Source of the DNA: Caldilineaceae bacterium
Lineage (GTDB): Bacteria; Chloroflexota; Anaerolineae; Caldilineales; Caldilineaceae
Direction of reading: 5' to 3'
DNA: 33,972 nucleotides
Assembly: GCA_020634815.1 (NCBI GenBank)
Contig: JACKBA010000052.1
Coordinates: 1-33,972, forward strand
Part shown: in pieces, positions 6,998 through 14,649 of the stretch
Numbering within the stretch: the stretch's first letter is position 1
Layout: each line of letters starts with the position of its first letter
Program-made: the position numbers and the translations under genes
The notes under the pieces: generated by a model
Told to the model about the DNA's origin: nothing
Databases searched by the model: none
What the model saw: the letters and a program-made list of their open reading frames with translations, nothing else

Positions 6998-7918
6998 ATG
7001 AGAAGAAAGCGAGCAGGCAAGCGAGCAGGCAGGCGCAGAAGCACGGCCTCGCCGCCGCAGAGCAAAGCAGCGGAGCCGGCACTGATCACTGCCAACGGCA
7101 AGGTGGCTGGACCCGCGCCGCAGGCCGTCGAGACGCAGCAGGCGGTGCCGGCGCCCGCCCCTGTCGCCGAGAGCGAGCCGCCGGCGCCGCCGACCACCTC
7201 CGGCGCAGGCGCAGAGGGCGACGGCACGACGCAGCCGCCCCCCAAGCGCAAGAAGCGCCGCTACAGCCCGCAGCGTGTAGACTATATCATTTTGCTGGCC
7301 ATCATCGACAATCAACTCCAAGGGTTGGAGGAAGCGGAGCCGGCAGTGCGCGCCCTGCTGGCAGAGCACGGCGTTACGCCGGCGGTGTTGGCCGCCTGCC
7401 GTTCGCAGCTCGACGTCGCGCAGGCAGCCATGCACGAGCGAGGAGGCTGCGCTATGGCGGAGATGGGCGCCGTCATTGCGATGGAACAGGCGCGGCGCAG
7501 GGCAGAAATCGCCTATGGCACCTTCCGCCAGACGGCGCGCACCGCCTTTCCCGACCGCGCAGAGTCGGCGGCGATCTATCTGGGCTTGCACTTGACGGAG
7601 GCCATCCCGGAGGCGACCGCGCTTTTTGTGGATGATGCGCGGCTCGCCTTACAGATGGCGCAGCAGCATGCGTCCATCGCCGGCGGGCTGGCGGCCGCCA
7701 CCTTTGACGCCGGGCGCATTGCGGCGGTTGGGGAGGCCATCGATGCGCTGGACGACGCGTACAAGGCGCGGCAGCAGGCGCATGCCGTCGCGGTGCAGGC
7801 CACGCGCACGCGCAACGAGACGGTAAGGACGCTGCGCCGCGCCATGCGTGCGATTGCGCTGGGCGTGAGCGCCATGCTGCGGCTGCACCCGACGGTGAAT
7901 CCGCCCGTGAATTGGTGA
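6998..7918 (+). CDS. Conserved-looking helical protein of unknown function
   Basis: 306 residues. Residues 1-90 are disordered in character: an Arg/Lys-rich start (MRRKRAGKRAGRRR), then Ala/Pro-rich sequence, then a basic patch (PPKRKKRR). From RYSPQRVDYIILLAIIDNQ onward it is almost entirely alpha-helical, without signal peptide or membrane helix. The pattern with QTARTAFPDRAESAAIYLGL recalls long helical hypothetical proteins that are common in bacteria. AAGGAAAG 6 nt before ATG 6998 supports this start over the upstream in-frame one at 6923. It follows the 21-bp array directly, and 7919-8037 after it holds nothing recognisable. The basic N-terminus could bind nucleic acid, but this is a guess. 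Confidence 0.65.
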   Translation: MRRKRAGKRAGRRRSTASPPQSKAAEPALITANGKVAGPAPQAVETQQAVPAPAPVAESEPPAPPTTSGAGAEGDGTTQPPPKRKKRRYSPQRVDYIILLAIIDNQLQGLEEAEPAVRALLAEHGVTPAVLAACRSQLDVAQAAMHERGGCAMAEMGAVIAMEQARRRAEIAYGTFRQTARTAFPDRAESAAIYLGLHLTEAIPEATALFVDDARLALQMAQQHASIAGGLAAATFDAGRIAAVGEAIDALDDAYKARQQAHAVAVQATRTRNETVRTLRRAMRAIALGVSAMLRLHPTVNPPVNW

Positions 7919-8037
7919 GGAGAGCGAGGGATTTGCCGCTGCGAAGGGCGGCGTCTACGGTGGGCTCGGCGCTGGCGACGAAGTGACCCAATCACGCGCC
8001 TATCGTGGGACGTTGCTGGATGGACGATTCATCGACG

Positions 8038-8062
8038 CTTTCACATTTCCGTGATGTGAAAG
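8038..8062. promoter_or_regulatory. Perfect palindrome CTTTCACA-N9-TGTGAAAG
   Basis: The arms 8038-8045 and 8055-8062 are perfect inverted repeats around a 9-nt spacer, 43 bp before the lipoprotein gene at 8106. The half-site TTTCACA also occurs in the palindrome before the RpiR-family gene (12064-12094), but the half-site spacing there is 2 bp longer. It could be an operator or a small hairpin. Confidence 0.4.
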
Positions 8063-8105
8063 TCAGCGCGAGTTCGGTAGGTGATGAGTGTACTGGGGGT
8101 GTGAT

Positions 8106-8804
8106 ATGAGAGCAACTAACCGGCGCATCCTTGGCCTGCTCTTTGGCCTTTACGTACGACCGCTGTTCCTGATTGTGCTCTTGGCAGCTTGTAGCGGCGC
8201 CACTGGCCCAATAACAACAGACCGTATTTCGTCGTATCGTGTCGAGCCGATCGCTGATAACGGGAATTATGACTTTGAAGAATACTTGCAGTTTGCCGAA
8301 GAAGAAGTGGCGCGCATCAATCCAACTGCTCGGCTATATTCCACGTCGCGTGCAACCCCTTGTAGTTCCGTTGATAGGACGATGGAACAGAATGTAGTAG
8401 ACATCGGATTTCTCGGCACGGCACTCTACTATCTCTGGCCCCATCCCATCTGGTATCAGGTGTGGATTGAAACACAGCCCGAGCCAGCAACGATCATCAA
8501 TGGATATGTAGATACCAGCAGAGTCAAAAAGAGTTCGACAATCATCGACAAGAGCAAGTTGAATGTCGATTATGCAACAGCACTCCGCATCGCGCGTGAG
8601 AGAGGAGGAACTGATTTCGAGCAACAACGCACCACATGTCAACTGGTGGTAGAGCTGTCTCAGAATCAGTGGTTGTTCAGTTATATGTCAGATGACACGC
8701 CAGACGAACAACTCAAAGTGTGTGTGGACGCAACCAGCGGCGATCCGTGCCCCGACCCGCCAGCGTGGTGGCTGGGGAACAGTAGCAGCGGCGCCCGAGA
8801 TTAG
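8106..8804 (+). CDS. Predicted lipoprotein, unknown function
   Basis: 232 residues with a lipoprotein signal: basic N-terminus, hydrophobic stretch and lipobox LAAC with Cys29. The mature part is soluble and mixed alpha/beta, with four further cysteines. I recognise no domain. The start at 8106 gives the best signal peptide. It opens the lower-GC accessory stretch (about 8.1-11.9 kb) that also holds Rhs fragments. By position it could be a cargo or immunity gene of a former Rhs locus, which is inference only. Confidence 0.65.
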   Translation: MRATNRRILGLLFGLYVRPLFLIVLLAACSGATGPITTDRISSYRVEPIADNGNYDFEEYLQFAEEEVARINPTARLYSTSRATPCSSVDRTMEQNVVDIGFLGTALYYLWPHPIWYQVWIETQPEPATIINGYVDTSRVKKSSTIIDKSKLNVDYATALRIARERGGTDFEQQRTTCQLVVELSQNQWLFSYMSDDTPDEQLKVCVDATSGDPCPDPPAWWLGNSSSGARD

Positions 8805-8834
8805 GTACCCAGAGCACTGAAAGGGATAGGGGGT

Positions 8835-9206
8835 ATGCGCAAATGGATGGCTTCACTGTTTGGCATTACCATGTTGGCAGCCTGTGGCTGGCAGCCTCCG
8901 CCACCGCCGCCTGTCCCGGATGAGTTGGCAAAGTTGCCGGTCAGGGTGATGACGATAGGATGCACGGCTGAGGATCGACCGCCGGGCATCGTGAGCGCCT
9001 TTGAGTATCCCTTCTTACCAGCGGATGACAACAGCCCAAGTGTCATTACCGGGGATGTTATGTTTGATATGCCATACTGTGAAAGCGTCACTGTGACCGA
9101 ACTATATTGGTCTCCGGCTCCGTCCGGACAGGAGTATTTTGCGCGTATCCGACTTGATGATGGGCGCGAGGGTTGGGTGTTTCTGTTTGCCCTGGGCCTT
9201 GAGTGA
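8835..9206 (+). CDS. Small predicted lipoprotein with possible SH3-like C-terminus
   Basis: 123 residues. Lipobox LAAC gives Cys17, followed by a short PPPPPP linker. The rest is beta-rich and ends with YFARIRLDDGREGWVFLFAL, which resembles the last strands of a bacterial SH3 domain. The RBS GGGATAGGGGG lies just before ATG 8835. It lies 30 bp after the previous lipoprotein gene in the same direction, so the two are probably co-transcribed. An Rhs fragment begins directly after it. Confidence 0.65.
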   Translation: MRKWMASLFGITMLAACGWQPPPPPPVPDELAKLPVRVMTIGCTAEDRPPGIVSAFEYPFLPADDNSPSVITGDVMFDMPYCESVTVTELYWSPAPSGQEYFARIRLDDGREGWVFLFALGLE

Positions 9207-9409
9207 AGGTTTACGCCCAACTTGACGGAATCTCTGTGACCACCTACGGCTATGACGGCTGGGGCAACCTGATCCAGGAAACAGTCAATGGCGTGACGAC
9301 TGAATTTGTGCTCGACGAGAACACGGCTTACACCCGCATCCTGGGCGAGGTGCGCTCGGACGGCGGGGAACGGGGTGGTTTTCCTGCCGGTGCGTTACCC
9401 CATCCGTGA
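9206..9409 (+). pseudogene. Rhs/YD-repeat fragment, copy 1
   Basis: A short open frame without a proper start shows TYGYDGWGNLIQETVNG (a YD repeat), then TTEFVLDENTAYTRILGEVR and SDGGER. The Rhs similarity ends at about 9372, after which the frame runs into unrelated sequence and stops. A complete Rhs protein would be well over 1000 residues, so this is a remnant. The segment from GVTTEFVLDEN to SDGGER recurs at 10060-10143. Confidence 0.7.
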
Positions 9410-9441
9410 CTGGGGCGTTTCGCTAAAGAGAGAATCCCGTA

Positions 9442-10050
9442 ATGATCAGCAGACGTCTGGTTCTATGTGTTGTCCTGATGCTGGCCATGTTCATGGGGGC
9501 GGGTTGTCTGGATGATGACTTCCTCCGTTATAGGGGGCCGTGTGAGAGGCCGGATGATGTAGAACTGTCACAAGTCATAGGCGTCTGGCAGGCGAATTAT
9601 CGTGAGTTCCTGAATCCTGACTCACCATCATCACGGATCAGCGGCGTGGAGACCTTGACTATCCATGCCGATGGCACGTACAGCCAGCTTTTCGAGTCGG
9701 CTGAATACAACTACTCTAGCCCGATGAACAGATGGTCGCTCATTCTCAACGAGGGAGACGGAGTAAAGTTGCAGATGGAAGGTCTGCGCTACTTTGCCAA
9801 TGGCCTTGACTATGTGGATGGGCCATTGAATCTCAGTCTACAAACACCCGACAGACTGGCATATAAGGAGTCAGTACCTGACATTGCCGACAGAAAGGCA
9901 AAGATCGTCGTCAACTATCCAGAGGATGGGTTCGTCTATCTGTATCCCCGATCCTGTATCCGCAAATTCGTCCTACTGCAGATGGTTTCTGGAGGGGGTG
10001 ATCCGGACAATCTGACCGTACATAATCCGGTGTTCACCAAAGTCGAATGA
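9442..10050 (+). CDS. Predicted lipoprotein, unknown function
   Basis: 202 residues. The signal has lipobox GAGC with Cys22. The mature domain (VIGVWQANYREF...ETLTIHADGTYSQLFES) has the look of a lipocalin-like or copper-resistance-type small beta-barrel, as in proteins that test for a W-x-A-N-Y start and a DGTY strand; this is weak. It is flanked on both sides by pieces of the same Rhs segment: the first ends 33-70 bp upstream and the second begins within about 10 bp of its stop. This is the layout expected for cassettes accumulated behind an Rhs core. Confidence 0.65.
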   Translation: MISRRLVLCVVLMLAMFMGAGCLDDDFLRYRGPCERPDDVELSQVIGVWQANYREFLNPDSPSSRISGVETLTIHADGTYSQLFESAEYNYSSPMNRWSLILNEGDGVKLQMEGLRYFANGLDYVDGPLNLSLQTPDRLAYKESVPDIADRKAKIVVNYPEDGFVYLYPRSCIRKFVLLQMVSGGGDPDNLTVHNPVFTKVE

Positions 10051-10300
10051 ATCGACCCAACGGCGTGACGACCGAGTTCGTGCTCGACGAGAACACGACC
10101 TACACCCGCATCCTGGGCGAGATACGTTCGGATGGCGGCGAGCGGTTGTACGCCTACGGGCCAGTAAGGTGTGCTGCTCAACTGGCCGTCGGCTGTAGAA
10201 TCGAATGTGCGCTGCTCGGCGGGTCAGGCTGCTCGCAGGTTGAGCGCCATCAAAACGGTGATCCTGACGCGCAGCTATGGTGCGTACGGTAACACAGGAA
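10051..10300 (+). pseudogene. Rhs/YD-repeat fragment, copy 2, frameshifted
   Basis: It begins with NGVTTEFVLDENTTYTRILGEI and RSDGGERLYAYGP in one frame. The usual Rhs continuation then appears in another frame (RRLSAIKTVILTRSYGAYGN, about 10237-10292). At least one frameshift therefore separates the two halves. Rhs C-terminal toxins normally begin soon after a YGAYGN-like segment, but no intact toxin domain follows; instead a small membrane-protein gene starts at 10313. Confidence 0.7.
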
Positions 10301-10312
10301 GGCTCCGCAGCC

Positions 10313-10603
10313 ATGATTTGGGTACTTATCGTCGTCTGGATTGCAGCATTCGCCGCGAGTATTGTCGGCGGGGCAATCCTGTATCAGACAGGGATGGCAG
10401 ACTTTGAACCTTGGGAACAGGCAAGGCGGAGATTGATCCTCGCTGCAATTCTGTTGTCCGTGCCGGGCGGCGTATTGGGTTTTCAGTTCCTGCCGATTCC
10501 TCTAGCGATTGTCATGTGTCTGGTCGTCAACGCTTTGGCCATACTCCAAAGTCTGATGACGGTGCCCAATCAATGGCGGCGTGTTGTGGGGAAGCGGAGG
10601 TGA
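10313..10603 (+). CDS. Small membrane protein, about three TM helices
   Basis: 96 residues. Hydrophobic segments are at about 2-22 (IWVLIVVWIAAFAASIVGG), 39-57 and 61-80. It ends in a basic tail (RRVVGKRR). AGGAAGG (10297-10303) is 9 nt before ATG. It follows an Rhs remnant in the same direction. Small membrane proteins are frequent among immunity proteins for membrane-acting toxins, but no family is recognised here. Confidence 0.55.
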   Translation: MIWVLIVVWIAAFAASIVGGAILYQTGMADFEPWEQARRRLILAAILLSVPGGVLGFQFLPIPLAIVMCLVVNALAILQSLMTVPNQWRRVVGKRR

Positions 10604-10619
10604 TCGCCGGCCGGCAAAT

Positions 10620-10843
10620 ACTCGGAGATCGACTAGCAATTCATCGCTCAAAATGGTGTGCCCGTAGTCGTCAAGGAAGAGATGCTCGAGATATATAAAG
10701 ATATCAATGACGCGTTCGGGAAAGATATGCTTAGGCATGGAAACAACTTCTCTGAGTTGACTCAGCGAGTTCCCGACAGTCCAACAACCAGACGTCAGAA
10801 CAAGACGACGATTTTCATCAGCCAATCAAGCTATATCGGTTAG
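10620..10843 (+). pseudogene. Remnant of a coding sequence, possibly an Rhs C-terminal tip
   Basis: One frame reads EID, stop, QFIAQNGVPVVVKEEMLEIYKDIND and continues to a stop at 10843. The TAG after EID and the lack of a start or RBS suggest a broken gene. The run of about 65 codons is protein-like (IYKDINDAFGKDMLRHGNNF) and AT-richer than its surroundings. 10844-10984 shows no gene. Confidence 0.35.
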
Positions 10844-10984
10844 GGACCCGGTATCGCCGGCTTTCTTGGCTTTCTGACTCCTGCCTGGCGCGATGCCGTG
10901 AAAACTTTTCTCAACATGCCAGAAGTGCCATAAAGCATGGTTGTTTGTTAGGAGTTTTCGTAGTTCGCAGTAAAGGGGAACATC

Positions 10985-11836
10985 GTGGGTAAGTATCACT
11001 CGTCGTTTCAGCAGACGCTGTGGCAGTTGCAGATCACCTTTGCGCCGGATGAGTATCTTGAGTTGCTGGCAAGGCACAGTCAACCGGGGGACTGGTTGAA
11101 CTCGCGTGTAGAGATAGCCAGCTATTGGGACAAATTGCCGCGTTATCTGATTGCCCGTTGTCCGCTCTGCGGGGTGAGATTCACCAACCGCGCCGATACG
11201 CACTCGCTGTTCATGTGGGGTGACTCTACAGGAGGGAGGGGCCGCGCGCTCTCCGCTCATCCTGAGAACACTGTCCCTTGTGCACACTTCGTTGGAGTGC
11301 AAAAGTTTATCAATCTCAATGGGAACATCCCAATGGAGCTTGACTACTTCCCGCAGGCGTGGGGTGATGTGCCCGTCATCACACCGGAATTGCTGCTTCA
11401 TACCGCCCAGACCGGCGTGGTAATGCACAGCCTGCCCATCTGCCGGGTGGAACGCGGGGCGTTCACACCGAAGTACGTCGTCTACCTGCTCACCTACTAC
11501 GCCGAGAGCCCTTCCGCGGCACACAAAGCGGGCGGCGGTGGATGGACGCTATTCACCGCGTCGCAGCACGCCGGGCATGATCCGCGTGTGGGCGATCTGC
11601 CATACTGGGTGGAGCTAGGAAAGCTACACTGGCTCGACCTCGACGACCCGACCCTGCCGCTCAAGTCCGGGCCGACGAGTGACTTTCCGTATGCCGGCAT
11701 CCAGGGCGTTGGCGGGTCATACACCTATCGCAAGCGACCCAAGCCCCGCTGGCAGTGGTTGGACAGGAGTTGGCATCCGGATGGCGTCATATATAACTCG
11801 TCTGAGAACGAAGTGTTGGCGCGGCCATCGTGGTAG
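10985..11836 (+). CDS. Protein of unknown function with a single CPLC motif
   Basis: 283 residues from a GTG start with AAAGGGGA upstream. It is soluble, without signal or membrane helices. The visible motif is ARCPLCGVRFTNRADTHS (about 57-74); with C98 or H100 further on (VPCAHF) it could bind a metal ion. Tyr and Trp are abundant, and GGSYTYRKRPKPRWQW lies near the C-terminus. I recognise no family. It is the last gene of the accessory stretch, and an immunity or hypothetical role is possible. The length, the RBS and a clean end argue for a real gene. Confidence 0.6.
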   Translation: MGKYHSSFQQTLWQLQITFAPDEYLELLARHSQPGDWLNSRVEIASYWDKLPRYLIARCPLCGVRFTNRADTHSLFMWGDSTGGRGRALSAHPENTVPCAHFVGVQKFINLNGNIPMELDYFPQAWGDVPVITPELLLHTAQTGVVMHSLPICRVERGAFTPKYVVYLLTYYAESPSAAHKAGGGGWTLFTASQHAGHDPRVGDLPYWVELGKLHWLDLDDPTLPLKSGPTSDFPYAGIQGVGGSYTYRKRPKPRWQWLDRSWHPDGVIYNSSENEVLARPSW

Positions 11837-11895
11837 AAGTTGATATGACTGACCTGCACCTTACCAACTGAGTAGTGACCTGATCCCTCGCTATC

Positions 11896-12055
11896 CGGCG
11901 CCAGTCCGGGCCGCTTCGCCGCGTGGCTGCTGGGGCTGGAAGCGAACGAAGACCCCACCGGTCTCATCGGGCTGGGACAGGCCATCGTGCGCGTCTTCCT
12001 CTACGTGGCGTGCATGCTCGACGGCGACCGCGCGGATTTTCCCCAGAAAAATCCA
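11896..12055 (+). pseudogene. Truncated coding remnant before the RpiR-type regulator
   Basis: One frame reads SGASPGRFAAWLLGLEANED and continues PTGLIGLGQAIVRVFLYVAC with GC-rich, coding-like codons. It has a stop shortly upstream, no start, and runs into the promoter of the next gene. It looks like the surviving internal piece of a chromosomal gene cut by the arrival of the accessory segment. No family is recognised. Confidence 0.35.
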
Positions 12056-12094
12056 TTGACAATGATTTTCACAAATGCTATACTTGTGAAAATC
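12056..12094 (+). promoter_or_regulatory. Promoter with overlapping operator palindrome for the RpiR-family gene
   Basis: TTGACA (12056-12061), 17 nt, TATACT (12079-12084) is a near-consensus housekeeping promoter. The palindrome GATTTTCACAA (12064-12074), N9, TTGTGAAAATC (12084-12094) has perfect 11-bp arms. It covers the spacer, the -10 box and the expected start site. A protein bound there would block the promoter. Autoregulation by the product of the gene starting 30 bp downstream is the simplest reading. Confidence 0.7.
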
Positions 12095-12123
12095 AGTTTC
12101 AGTTTCCCAGTTCCGTTCTCACT

Positions 12124-12987
12124 ATGGCCAAACATATCAACCATGAGCGTGGCACGCTTGCTGCGATTTCAGACGCGCTGCCAAAGCTAAAGGGATCCGC
12201 GCAAAAGGTGGCGCACTACATCGTCAACTCACCGCGCGAGACGATTAACCTGACCATTACGGAGTTGGGCGCGCGCGCCGGCGTGAGCGAGGCCAGCATC
12301 GTGCGCTTTGCGCAGTCGTTGGGCTATTCCGGCTTTCACGCCCTCAAGATCGGGCTGGCCGAAGATCTGGTGTCGCCCATGTTGCTGGTTCACGAGGATC
12401 TGACGCCGGACGACGACCTGGCGAGCGCCGTGCAAAAGGCCATGACTGCCGGCATGCGCTCGCTGGAGGACACGATTCGCATCCTGGAGATGCCGGTGGT
12501 GGAACGCGCGGTGCAGGCGCTTTGCGCGGCAGAGCACATCGAGATCTTCGCTTCGGGCAACTCCATCCCGCTGGCCATGGATCTCAATTTCCGGCTGACC
12601 AAGATCGGGCTGCACAGCCGCTTTTCCATCGATCCCACGGTGCAGGAGATGTTCGCCAGCCTGGCGCGGCCGGAAGATGTGGCGGTGGGGATTTCGCACA
12701 CGGGCAGTTCGAAGGATACCGTCTATGCGCTGGAGCTGGCGAAGCAACGCGGCGCACGCACCATCGCGATCACCAATCACTCGGATTCGCCCCTGACGCG
12801 CCACGGCGACTTTTGTTTGTTCACATCGACGCGGGTCAGCCACTTCCGCGAAGAGGAGATGGCTTCCAACCTGGCGACGCTGGCCTTGATCGAAACGCTC
12901 TATGTCGGCATCTGCGTCCAGCGCTCCGACGCCTCGGTTCAGGCTGCCTCCCAAACCATGCGGGCGACCCGCCATCGCAAGTATTGA
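12124..12987 (+). CDS. RpiR/MurR-family transcriptional regulator (HTH plus SIS sugar-phosphate-binding domain)
   Basis: 287 residues, the family's usual length. The N-terminal HTH_6 domain is seen at about 10-85, with the helix-turn-helix LTITELGARAGVSEASIVRFAQSLGYSGFHALK. The C-terminal SIS domain at about 125-260 has IEIFASGNSIPLAMDL and AVGISHTGSSKDTV, where the SxTGxS-like loop binds a phosphosugar. Such regulators respond to a pathway sugar phosphate. The gene precedes a sugar ABC/aldolase/kinase locus in the same direction, so it probably senses a phosphorylated intermediate of that pathway. The operator over its own promoter supports autorepression. No second copy of the palindrome was seen before the transporter genes. 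Confidence 0.9.
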   Translation: MAKHINHERGTLAAISDALPKLKGSAQKVAHYIVNSPRETINLTITELGARAGVSEASIVRFAQSLGYSGFHALKIGLAEDLVSPMLLVHEDLTPDDDLASAVQKAMTAGMRSLEDTIRILEMPVVERAVQALCAAEHIEIFASGNSIPLAMDLNFRLTKIGLHSRFSIDPTVQEMFASLARPEDVAVGISHTGSSKDTVYALELAKQRGARTIAITNHSDSPLTRHGDFCLFTSTRVSHFREEEMASNLATLALIETLYVGICVQRSDASVQAASQTMRATRHRKY

Positions 12988-13059
12988 CCGGAGAATCACG
13001 GAGAGAAAGAGGAGGTAGGCGCCAGGCAATCGATGATGTTCTGCATGCAAAGAGAGGAC

Positions 13060-13101
13060 GAGGAGATACTGGCTGTCTTGGCGGGCAAGCAGTATCTCCT
13101 C
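13060..13101 (+). terminator. Strong hairpin between regulator and transporter genes
   Basis: GAGGAGATACTG (13060-13071) is a perfect inverted repeat of CAGTATCTCCTC (13090-13101). The inner CTTG/CAAG (13077-13080 with 13086-13089) extends it after a 5-nt bulge. It lies 73 bp after the regulator stop. No T tract follows, so it may reduce read-through or protect mRNA ends rather than act as a classical terminator. A weak promoter candidate, TTGCGC-N19-TATTGT (13145-13175), lies behind it. Confidence 0.5.
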
Positions 13102-13224
13102 TGATGGCACGACGGGCAGCAACCCATCCTGCTTGCGCAGGGCGTTGCGCGCTCGCCGCGGCCGTCGGCTATTGTACCGTATGCCACCCATTCTGTTCAC
13201 ATTCAACCTGAGGAGATGAAGCAC

Positions 13225-14520
13225 ATGAACAAGAAGGTAATGAGCTTGATGATCGTCATGGCGCTGCTTGCGGCGTTGATCAGCGGCTGCACCACGGTCG
13301 CACCTGCGGCGCCGGCCGCGGCGCCCGGCGGCGAAAGCGCCGGCGAAACCGTCACGCTCGAATTCACGCAGTGGTGGGAGCCGGAATTGCCGGAAGGCGC
13401 CTTCCGTGCGCTGATGGACGAGTTCGAAGCGCAGAATCCGGGCATCAAGGTCGAGTTGGTCAGCGGGCCGTACTCGACGACGCGCGAGCAGGTTGTGGCG
13501 GGCGCCGCAGCCGGCACCATGTCCGACGTGGTGGGTCTGGATGGCGCGTGGGTCAACGACTTTGTGAAGCAGGGTGCGCTGGCCAGCATGACCGACCTGA
13601 TGACGGCGGCCAGCTTCGATAGCAGCGAACTTGCGGCGCAGATTCAGCTCGACGGCGCCACCTACATGATTCCCGTGGTCAACTTTGTCTATCCCGTCTT
13701 CGTCAACAACGACCTGCTGGCCGCGGCCGGCGTGGAGAGCCCGCCCAGCACGCGCAGCGAGTTTGCCGATGCGGCGGCCAAGCTGACGAACCCGGACGCC
13801 AACGTCTACGGTTGGGTGCTGCCTCTGTCGACCGAGCTGCCCAACGGCATCCAGAACGACGTCATGTCGTGGGTGTGGGCATCGGGCGGCAGCATGATGA
13901 AAGATGGCCAGCCCGACCTGACCAACGACGCCGTGCGCAGCGTTGCCGAGTACATCAAGGGTCTCTACGATGCGGGCGTGATTACGCCGGGCGCCTTCAC
14001 CATGCGCGAGCCCGACAAGGTCACCGAGTTCACCAATGGCCGCGTCGGCATGATGGTCGACTCGCTGGCCCACATCAACCTGATTCGCGAGCAGGCGCCG
14101 GAGCTGAACTTCTCCATCACCGCCCTGCCCGCCGAGGATGGTTACACCGGCAAGCGCGGCCTGCCCTATGCCTCGTGGGGCATCGGCGTTGCGGCCAACA
14201 GCCAGCATCCGGCCGAGGCATGGAAGCTGGTCGAGTTCCTGATGAGCCAGGATGTGAATTCGCGGCTCTCGTCGATTGCCCATGCCTTCCCGGGCAACGT
14301 CAACTCCACGCCGGATTATGTCGAAACCGACCCGCTCTTTGGTGCGGCGTTCGAGGTCTTCCAGCAGGGGTATCTGGCCAATGAGTTCACCGGCCTGCCG
14401 ACGGCCGAGGGTCTCATGCGCTCCTTCGACGAGCAGTTCCAGCCCTATCTGGACGGCAGCCAGTCGCTCGACGACACGCTGAACAACGCCCAGGCAGCCT
14501 GGATGGAACAGTTCCAGTAA
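13225..14520 (+). CDS. ABC transporter sugar-binding lipoprotein (family 1 extracellular solute-binding protein)
   Basis: 431 residues. The lipobox ISGC gives Cys22, followed by an Ala/Pro linker. The mature protein begins VTLEFTQWWEPELPEGAF and has EFEAQNPGIKVELV and YSTTREQVVAGAAAGTMSDVV, typical of carbohydrate-binding components of the MalE/UgpB type. GAGGAG at 13210-13215 touches ATG 13216 but is 9 nt from ATG 13225, so I chose 13225. It captures the sugar outside the membrane for the two permeases downstream. A long hairpin right after the gene may help keep it more abundant than the permeases. Confidence 0.9.
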   Translation: MNKKVMSLMIVMALLAALISGCTTVAPAAPAAAPGGESAGETVTLEFTQWWEPELPEGAFRALMDEFEAQNPGIKVELVSGPYSTTREQVVAGAAAGTMSDVVGLDGAWVNDFVKQGALASMTDLMTAASFDSSELAAQIQLDGATYMIPVVNFVYPVFVNNDLLAAAGVESPPSTRSEFADAAAKLTNPDANVYGWVLPLSTELPNGIQNDVMSWVWASGGSMMKDGQPDLTNDAVRSVAEYIKGLYDAGVITPGAFTMREPDKVTEFTNGRVGMMVDSLAHINLIREQAPELNFSITALPAEDGYTGKRGLPYASWGIGVAANSQHPAEAWKLVEFLMSQDVNSRLSSIAHAFPGNVNSTPDYVETDPLFGAAFEVFQQGYLANEFTGLPTAEGLMRSFDEQFQPYLDGSQSLDDTLNNAQAAWMEQFQ

Positions 14521-14537
14521 ACGGACAGGTGATTCCG

Positions 14538-14575
14538 GCCGGGGATGCAGCAAGATGACCTGCTGCATCCCCGGC
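14538..14575 (+). promoter_or_regulatory. 14-bp intercistronic hairpin after the binding-protein gene
   Basis: GCCGGGGATGCAGC (14538-14551) pairs perfectly with 14562-14575 around a 10-nt loop. There is no T tract. Such structures between a binding-protein gene and its permeases often stabilise the upstream mRNA. A smaller GCCGG/CCGGC hairpin follows near 14620-14635. Confidence 0.6.
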
Positions 14576-14649
14576 GACCTGCCCATGCACGAAGTCGCTT
14601 CGTTCGTCGCAAGCGTGGCCGGCCTCTTGCCGGCGTGAAGAATGCCGTC

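Noticed and set aside
6492..7082. A 196-codon minus-strand ORF over the 21-bp array
   Set aside because: It runs antisense into the well-supported gene at 6998 and its heptads lack a hydrophobic pattern. The array is better described as a repeat.
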